64,000 bases of DNA, taken from the NCBI GenBank assembly GCA_042089915.1, contig JBELJZ010000003.1, positions 131,662 through 195,661 on the forward strand, in the 5' to 3' direction. The notes beneath the pieces are model-generated. The model was not told the origin of the DNA and did not search any database. It saw only the letters and a list, made by a program, of their open reading frames with translations. The position numbers and the translations under genes were made by a program. Of this stretch, positions 58,915-64,000 are shown piece by piece. Source of the DNA: UBA8752 sp002172485. Its GTDB lineage: Bacteria > Bacteroidota > Bacteroidia > Flavobacteriales_D > Sanyastnellaceae. The first letter of the stretch is position 1, and each line of letters starts with the position of its first letter.

Positions 58915-61281
58915 ATGATGCCGGAAGACACCGCAACCCACTCTACCATGCCAGCCGCCGACCCCGAGGAACGCTGGAGACGCCGTTCCGGATGGATTCT
59001 GGTGGCCATTGGGTTGATGACGGCCCTCGCCGGATGGCGCGCTGCCCACATCGGATTCAACTACGACTTCGAAGCGTTCTTCCCCGAGGGGCAACCCGAG
59101 ACGGCGTTCTACCTCCAATTCCGAGAGGCATTCAGTACGGACAACGACTTCATCCTCGTCGGACTGAAAGGAGATCAAGGCGTGTTTGACCCGGCCTTTC
59201 TGAGGGCCACCCGCGACCTGGCTAGCGCACTCGACACCGTGCAGGGCGTCACCGGCGTGTTGGACCCCACCGACCTCACTTTGCCCGTCCGAGATCCCGT
59301 CTTGGGCATGATATTCCAGCGGCCGCTGCTCCGTTGGGACCAGCCCGAGCATTACGCCACCGACAGCGCCGCGATCTGGCGGAACCCACAGTGGGTCGGC
59401 ACGGTGTTCAGCGAGGATGGCCAGAGCTTGGCCCTGACCGTGCTGCAAACGCCGATGCTGTCCAAGGAGGGCTGCGATCGCATTGCCGCCGATACCGACG
59501 CCGTTTTGACGCAGTGGCAAGCCGCACAGGAAGCGCAAGGCATGACCGTGGAATGCCACCGCGCCGGGCGTGCACATGCCCAAGTGCACTACGTCAGCGT
59601 CATGGAGCGGGAAGTGGCGCTGTTCGTGGGATTGGGCCTGATTCTGCTCATCACCTTCCTCTTTTTCGCATTCCGGACGTGGTGGGGCATTGTCATTCCC
59701 CTCACCGTCATCCTGCTTAGCGGACTGGGCACCCTCGCCTTCATGGAACTCACGGGCAAGGGCATCGACATCATGACGGTCGTACTGCCGACCATCATTT
59801 TCGTGGTGGGCATGAGCGATGTGGTGCACATCATCACCCGCTATCTCGACGAACTTCGGGCGGGACTCCCCCCTTTCCCCGCCCTTCGCAAGGCCTTCCG
59901 CGAAGTGGGCCTCGCCACCTTCCTGACATCGCTGACCACCGCCATTGGCTTCCTCACGCTGCTTTCCTCGGCCATCGGGCCGATTCAGGAGTTCGGCCTG
60001 TACACCGCGGCCGGGGTGTTCATCGCATTCGGATTGGCCTTCAGCCTGCTGCCCGCCGTGCTGATGCGCACCGACGCGCCCATCCGACATGCCGCGGGCC
60101 CCGAGGACAGCAGCGCTTCACCGTGGACCCCCTGGCTGTCCCGTTGGTTCATCCGCATCGTCCGTTACCGAAAAGCCATCCTCGGCGCCACGGTGGTCCT
60201 CACCGGACTCAGTCTGTGGCTGCTCAGCGGCATTGTGGTCAACAACTACCTCCTCGAGGACCTGCGCGCGGACGATCCGCTGCGCCAGGAGTTCAACTTC
60301 TTCGAACGCGATTTCTCCGGAGTGCGGCCCTATGAACTGGCCCTCCGCTTTGAACCCGGCCAAGAGACGATGGCTTTGCCCGGGGTGCTGGCCGCGGTGG
60401 ACAGCGTCGAAACGTGGCTGGCCGAAGAGGTCGGCGCCGGCAGCGTCCTCGGCCCCGCCTCGGTGGCCCGCACCGCACACCGGCTGTTCAACGGAGACCG
60501 TCCTTCGGCCGACCGAATCCCCAAAGGCCCGGCACTCTCTAGGCTGCTCGACCGCCTCTACAAATTGGACCGCCGGACTTCGGACAACAGTGGAGCTGGA
60601 TGGAGCGCCGCGGTGCGCGACGACCTTGGGCTAGCGAGAATCACCGCCAAGACGGCCGACCTGGGCGCCAACGTCCTCGCCGAGCGAAACACGCGTTTCC
60701 TGGAACGGGTGGACGCCTACCTGGACAATACCTTCGACACCCCGCCCTTCTCGGTCGAAGTCACCGGCACCGCCAACCTGATCGACCTCAACAATCGGTT
60801 CCTGGCGTCCGACATGGTGCTTGGCCTCCTCATCGCCTTCGGCATGGTTGCCCTGATTGTCGGCGTGCTGTTCCGCAGCCTGCGCATGATGTTGATCTCG
60901 TTGGTGCCCAACGTGCTCCCGTTGTTGTTCATCGCCGGGTTCATGGGCGCGCTCGACATCGACTTGAAGGTCTCGACCTCCATCATCTTCACCATCGCCT
61001 TCGGTATCGCCGTGGACGACACCCTGCACTTCCTGGCCAAATACCGCATTCTGCTCCAACAAGGCCGACAGCCGATTTGGGCGCTCCGGCGAACCTTCCT
61101 CGCCACGGGCAAAGCGATCATCATCACCTCCATCATCCTCTGTGGCGGGTTCGCCACGCTGATGCTCAGCAGTTTCGAGGGCACCTTCCACATCGGCCTG
61201 CTGGTCTCGCTGACCCTGTGCTTTGCCGTGGTGGTGGATTTGGCGGTACTTCCCCTCCTCCTCCTGCCGCGACGCGCTTAA
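58915..61281 (+). CDS. MMPL/RND superfamily exporter
   Basis: A 788-aa protein with two repeats of one helix, a periplasmic domain and five helices. Proton-relay type motifs sit in TM4 of each half: VVGMSDVVHIITRYLDEL and FGIAVDDTLHFLAKYR. N-terminal FNYDFEAFFPEG and the later NNYLLEDLRADDPLRQE are typical of the predicted-exporter-of-RND-superfamily (COG1033) group, which includes hopanoid and lipid transporters. No periplasmic adaptor or TolC is adjacent, as is normal for MMPL proteins. I start at ATG 58915; starts at 58918 and 58948 are possible. Substrate unknown. Confidence 0.9.
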   Translation: MMPEDTATHSTMPAADPEERWRRRSGWILVAIGLMTALAGWRAAHIGFNYDFEAFFPEGQPETAFYLQFREAFSTDNDFILVGLKGDQGVFDPAFLRATRDLASALDTVQGVTGVLDPTDLTLPVRDPVLGMIFQRPLLRWDQPEHYATDSAAIWRNPQWVGTVFSEDGQSLALTVLQTPMLSKEGCDRIAADTDAVLTQWQAAQEAQGMTVECHRAGRAHAQVHYVSVMEREVALFVGLGLILLITFLFFAFRTWWGIVIPLTVILLSGLGTLAFMELTGKGIDIMTVVLPTIIFVVGMSDVVHIITRYLDELRAGLPPFPALRKAFREVGLATFLTSLTTAIGFLTLLSSAIGPIQEFGLYTAAGVFIAFGLAFSLLPAVLMRTDAPIRHAAGPEDSSASPWTPWLSRWFIRIVRYRKAILGATVVLTGLSLWLLSGIVVNNYLLEDLRADDPLRQEFNFFERDFSGVRPYELALRFEPGQETMALPGVLAAVDSVETWLAEEVGAGSVLGPASVARTAHRLFNGDRPSADRIPKGPALSRLLDRLYKLDRRTSDNSGAGWSAAVRDDLGLARITAKTADLGANVLAERNTRFLERVDAYLDNTFDTPPFSVEVTGTANLIDLNNRFLASDMVLGLLIAFGMVALIVGVLFRSLRMMLISLVPNVLPLLFIAGFMGALDIDLKVSTSIIFTIAFGIAVDDTLHFLAKYRILLQQGRQPIWALRRTFLATGKAIIITSIILCGGFATLMLSSFEGTFHIGLLVSLTLCFAVVVDLAVLPLLLLPRRA

Positions 61282-61290
61282 CTTGGAGCC

Positions 61291-62283
61291 ATGCTCCCTC
61301 GCCGCACCTTCCTCCGTCGGGCCGCTGCCATGGCGGCCATCCTTGGCGTCGACCCCACCCGCCTGCTCCGTGCCAAGACAGCCCCACTGTCGGCCGCTCC
61401 GATGAAAGGCGAGCGGTTCAAGGGCGGGCACATGCTCGCGACATGGAACCACGGCCTCGTGTCCAACGCCGAAGGGTGGCGTCAAATGCAGCAAGGCGGT
61501 TCTGCCCTCGATGCCGTTGTGGAAGGCACGGCAGTGGTGGAAAGTGATCCCACCGGAACCAGCGTGGGCCTGGGCGGACGACCCGACCGCTCAGGAAGGG
61601 TCACCCTCGACGCCTGCGTCATGAATGCCGAAGGCCATGCCGGCGGCGTGTGCTTTCTCGAAGACATCGAACACCCCGTGCGTGTGGCGCGGGCCGTCAT
61701 GGAAGACACACCCCACGTACTGCTCGCCGGCGATGGCGCCCGGGATTTCGCCCTCGCCAAAGGGTTCGAGGCGTGCAACTTGTTGACGGAAGACAGCCGA
61801 AAAGCATGGGAGGAATGGCGCCAAAGCGCCCAGTACCACCCGATCATCAACGTGGAGAACCACGACACCATCGGCATGATCGCACAGGACCTCGACGGCC
61901 GGTTGGCCGGCGCGTGCACCACCAGCGGCCTGGCATACAAGCTTCGCGGCCGTGTGGGCGACAGCCCCATCATCGGGGCGGGCTTGTTTGTGGACGACGA
62001 GGTCGGCGCCTGCACCGCAACCGGATTGGGCGAAGCCGTGATGAAAACGCTTGGCTCCTTCCTCGTGGTGGAACTCATGCGGCAAGGGGCCTCTCCGGCC
62101 GAAGCTTGCCTGGAGGCCGTGGAACGCATTTCGCGCAAGATGCCCGTCGACGACCTTCAAGTCGGCTACCTCGCCATGGACACCCAGGGCAACGCGGGTG
62201 CCCAGTCCATCCACGGCGGCTTCAACTACGCCCGCAGCGTGGGCGACCAAACTGAACTCATCGACGCTCCTTCCCTGCGCTGA
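61291..62283 (+). CDS. N4-(beta-N-acetylglucosaminyl)-L-asparaginase (glycosylasparaginase)
   Basis: A 330-aa Ntn-hydrolase. The N-terminus RRTFLRRAAAMAAILG is a twin-arginine signal, so it is exported folded. LGGRPDRSGRVTLDACVMN and the autocleavage/nucleophile Thr193 in NVENHDTIGMIAQD are the family hallmarks, followed by GDSPIIGAGLFVDDEVGACTATGLGE (positions about 230-255). It hydrolyses the GlcNAc-Asn bond of N-glycan remnants, fitting a glycoprotein-degrading lifestyle. TAACTTGG sits 4 bases before the ATG and overlaps the MMPL stop. UbiA follows after 2 bases. Confidence 0.93.
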   Translation: MLPRRTFLRRAAAMAAILGVDPTRLLRAKTAPLSAAPMKGERFKGGHMLATWNHGLVSNAEGWRQMQQGGSALDAVVEGTAVVESDPTGTSVGLGGRPDRSGRVTLDACVMNAEGHAGGVCFLEDIEHPVRVARAVMEDTPHVLLAGDGARDFALAKGFEACNLLTEDSRKAWEEWRQSAQYHPIINVENHDTIGMIAQDLDGRLAGACTTSGLAYKLRGRVGDSPIIGAGLFVDDEVGACTATGLGEAVMKTLGSFLVVELMRQGASPAEACLEAVERISRKMPVDDLQVGYLAMDTQGNAGAQSIHGGFNYARSVGDQTELIDAPSLR

Positions 62284-62285
62284 CC

Positions 62286-63218
62286 ATGGCAACCCAGCCC
62301 TCCTCCCTATCGAGCAAACGCGGCAACCTCGCCGGCTTGTGGACTTTGGCCCGCCCGGTCAATGTCGCCATCGCCGCTGCCACGTTTCTCTTGCTCAAAT
62401 TCGGGTGGTTGGCGCGGTGGGACGACGGCAACTTGGTCGGCAATCTGACCGGTTGGCCTCTGGTCGAGGGCATGCTCGTGGTTGCCCTCCTGATGATGTC
62501 TGGCAATTGGATCAACGCCTACTTCGACGTACATGAAGACCGAATCAACCGGCCTGACCGTGCACTCGTTGGTCGCAGCGTAAAACGTCGGGTCTTGATC
62601 GTCGCACACCAAGTGGTCAATGGCGCCGGATTGTTGATCGCCGCCCACTTGAGCTGGACCCTTCAAGTCTGGACACCGCTGTGGATGGCGGGCGGCATTT
62701 CGTACATCCTCTGGCAATACAGCGCCAGGTGGAAATCCACCCCCCTGTTTGGCAATGTGGCGGTGGCCGCCCTTCTCGGCATGGTGCCCTTGTGGCTGGC
62801 AGCCCTGGAGGCCCCCATGGCGTCCGATCTCATCCGTCCGCGCCTCTGGGGATACATGGGTGGGTATGGCGCACTGGCCATGGGCGTGGGTCTGGTCCGC
62901 GAATTGGCCAAGGATGCCATGGACATCGAGGGCGACCGGCTGGCCGGCAAACACACGCTGGCCGTGCGCCGGGGAGAATCCGTGATCCGGTCATGGTGCA
63001 TTCGGTTGCTCCTCACCATTGCAGTGGGCTATGCTGCTGGCGTGCTGGTCTGGTCCAATCCGCTGCATGAAGCGGTGCTGTGGATGGCCCCCCTGCCTTT
63101 TTGCATCCACGCCTTTGTGGTGTTGTCCCTCCCCCGTATAAAATGGTCCACCTTGTCAAGGTCCATGCTGCTGATCTTGATGACAGGTGGCTTACAATGC
63201 CTGTGGATTCCGGTCTGA
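62286..63218 (+). CDS. UbiA family prenyltransferase (geranylgeranylglycerol-phosphate transferase-like)
   Basis: A 310-aa protein with about 8 helices. The two Asp-rich motifs are plain: NWINAYFDVHEDRINRPDR and ELAKDAMDIEGDRLAGKHT, with the second DxxxD typical of the archaeal-type DGGGP synthase group rather than MenA/UbiA. It should prenylate a small acceptor in the inner membrane. The Bacteroidota members of this group are widely annotated as geranylgeranylglycerol-phosphate geranylgeranyltransferases but their product is uncertain. Start ATG 62286, 2 bases after the asparaginase stop. Confidence 0.85.
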   Translation: MATQPSSLSSKRGNLAGLWTLARPVNVAIAAATFLLLKFGWLARWDDGNLVGNLTGWPLVEGMLVVALLMMSGNWINAYFDVHEDRINRPDRALVGRSVKRRVLIVAHQVVNGAGLLIAAHLSWTLQVWTPLWMAGGISYILWQYSARWKSTPLFGNVAVAALLGMVPLWLAALEAPMASDLIRPRLWGYMGGYGALAMGVGLVRELAKDAMDIEGDRLAGKHTLAVRRGESVIRSWCIRLLLTIAVGYAAGVLVWSNPLHEAVLWMAPLPFCIHAFVVLSLPRIKWSTLSRSMLLILMTGGLQCLWIPV

Positions 63219-63432
63219 GGGCCGGTGACCCGCCCGAGTCGTGACGTTAGGTTCACATTGCGTTAACCTTGAGGTGCATTATCACCCACCTCGGTACGGG
63301 TTGGCTTAACACAAAGCCCGAAAAGGGGGCGACGTGTTTCACAAACGGATAAAGTGTCTTCAACGGTGAGGCGAAACCTAATGGACAGCTTTGAAGCGGA
63401 TTATTCCATTTCGCCAACATTTTAACCAAACC
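63219..63432. other. Intergenic region with small inverted repeats
   Basis: 214 bases between the UbiA gene and the beta-helix gene. AGGTT (63249-63253) and AACCT (63265-63269) and, next to them, GAGGTG (63271-63276) and CACCTC (63287-63292) are inverted repeats with 11- and 10-base loops, without a T run; they might end the upstream transcript. TTTG at 63390-63393 could be a -33 element, but no good TAnnTTTG lies at the right distance. Otherwise nothing recognised. Confidence 0.3.
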
Positions 63433-64000
63433 ATGAGAACCATTTTCTCCCTGCTGGTCATGCTCGCCTCCACAATTGGAGCCATGGCACAAGGCACGGT
63501 TCAGGTCACCGGGAATACCGGAACCACCACCTGGACATCCAATAACACCTACATCCTGGACGGCTACGTCTTTGTGAGTGCGGGACAAACTCTCACCATT
63601 GAAGCCGGCACCGTGATCAAGGGTGCTGCCGGCAGTGGTGCGGACGCTGCAGCCCTGATTGTAGCCAAAGGCGGTCAGATCCTCGCCAATGGAACGGCAG
63701 CCGCGCCCATCATCATGACCTATGAGGCCGATCCGCTCGACGGTTCCGTCTCCTACGACACCCGCGGTCAGTGGGGTGGCCTCATCATCCTCGGTGACGC
63801 CTCCACCAACTTTGGAGGCCCCGCCCAAATCGAGGGCATTCCCGCAGACAATGACCAAGCCATCTACGGTGGTAGCAACGATGCCGACAACTCCGGTGTC
63901 CTCTCCTATGTCTCCGTCCGCCATGGCGGTACCGAGCTGGGAGCGGCCAACGAGATCAACGGCATCACCCTCGGTGGTGTCGGCTCCGGTACGACCATCG
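63433..64000 (+). CDS. Secreted right-handed beta-helix protein, T9SS-cargo type (3' end missing)
   Basis: The gene runs off the window; 189 residues are visible from ATG 63433. Signal peptide MRTIFSLLVMLASTIGAMAQ is followed by repeats typical of the large Bacteroidota beta-helix surface proteins: YILDGYVFVSAGQTLTIEAG, IVAKGGQILANGTAAAPIIM, GQWGGLIILGDAS and LSYVSVRHGGTEL. Such proteins normally carry a C-terminal T9SS sorting domain, not visible here. Thr/Gly/Asn-rich composition agrees with export. Function unknown; perhaps adhesion or a surface layer. Confidence 0.85.
   Translation, partial: MRTIFSLLVMLASTIGAMAQGTVQVTGNTGTTTWTSNNTYILDGYVFVSAGQTLTIEAGTVIKGAAGSGADAAALIVAKGGQILANGTAAAPIIMTYEADPLDGSVSYDTRGQWGGLIILGDASTNFGGPAQIEGIPADNDQAIYGGSNDADNSGVLSYVSVRHGGTELGAANEINGITLGGVGSGTTI

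Noticed and set aside
56706..59060. 784-codon frame on the minus strand opposite dnaK
   Set aside because: Antisense of dnaK; the length results from GC-biased third positions. It also crosses the terminator.
63271..63292. Hairpin GAGGTG/CACCTC as a terminator for the UbiA gene
   Set aside because: Short stem with a 10-base loop and no T run; kept only as a note in the intergenic entry.
1..64000. CRISPR arrays, tRNA/rRNA genes, insertion sequences, phage or defence islands
   Set aside because: No repeat-spacer pattern, no tRNA cloverleaf in the short gaps and no transposase, integrase, restriction or toxin-antitoxin motifs were recognised in any plausible gene.

Overview
The window looks like an ordinary chromosomal stretch of a high-GC member of the Bacteroidota, probably a marine or Flavobacteriales-type lineage. 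The phylum evidence is threefold. First, there is a bamD-rpoZ-coaBC-porD-recN block containing a DUF4835/PorD type IX secretion gene. Second, promoter-like boxes match the Bacteroidota -7 consensus TAnnTTTG and Shine-Dalgarno signals are nearly absent. Third, several families are typical of the phylum: a carboxypeptidase-regulatory/TonB receptor, an OmpA/PD40 protein, paired M16 peptidases, and a beta-helix protein of T9SS-cargo type. Genus level cannot be read from the sequence. I count 53 protein genes, two of them cut by the window edges. I see no tRNA, rRNA, CRISPR array, insertion sequence, prophage or integration site, and no gene-free stretch over 300 bases (the longest is 63219-63432).

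Layout. 2-4573 (+): catalytic and non-catalytic M16 peptidases, an FtsE-like ATPase and a glycosyltransferase, chained by 4-base overlaps. 4558-12977 (-): recR, a GT2 fused to a membrane domain, a 2-oxoacid dehydrogenase E2, an OmpA/PD40 envelope protein, a DEDDh exonuclease and a GT4. 13018-22894 (+): sodium symporter, then a tight run of aminotransferase, heptose-7-P kinase, TrkH, menG, aroA, EI24 protein and mpl. 22901-24429 (-): ZIP transporter and DtxR regulator, with a near-ideal DtxR operator upstream. 24531-27918 (+): sixA-like phosphatase, AI-2E family protein, pyrG. 27948-30689 (-): elaA, ExoA-like GT2, O-antigen-ligase-like protein. 30729-32624 (+): uup-type ABC-F. 32628-36308: paaE diverging from paaABCD. 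36433-40213 (-): serine-palmitoyltransferase-like enzyme, truA, ABC exporter. 40353-45437 (+): bamD, rpoZ, coaBC, porD, recN. 45450-50286 (-): Lhr-type helicase and TonB receptor. 50335-54853 (+): a signalling set of TPR-like secreted protein, receiver-histidine kinase, LuxR-type response regulator and SpoIIE phosphatase with a pseudo-receiver. 54841-56709 (-): Gfo/Idh/MocA oxidoreductase and a BtuF-like protein without signal peptide. 56898-64000 (+): dnaK with a strong terminator, an MMPL exporter, a Tat-type glycosylasparaginase, a UbiA prenyltransferase and the start of a beta-helix protein.

Most of the content is housekeeping and envelope biogenesis: cell-wall recycling, heptose and polysaccharide synthesis, outer-membrane assembly, T9SS and lipids. 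The most interesting signals are (1) a recurrent TAnnTTTG-like box placed only 4-6 bases before the start codon of many genes, suggesting widespread leaderless transcription; (2) the DtxR box controlling dtxR-zip; and (3) the 50335-54853 signalling module, with a pseudo-receiver phosphatase and a TGACG repeat/inverted-repeat region in front of it. I found no convincing novel defence or mobile system.
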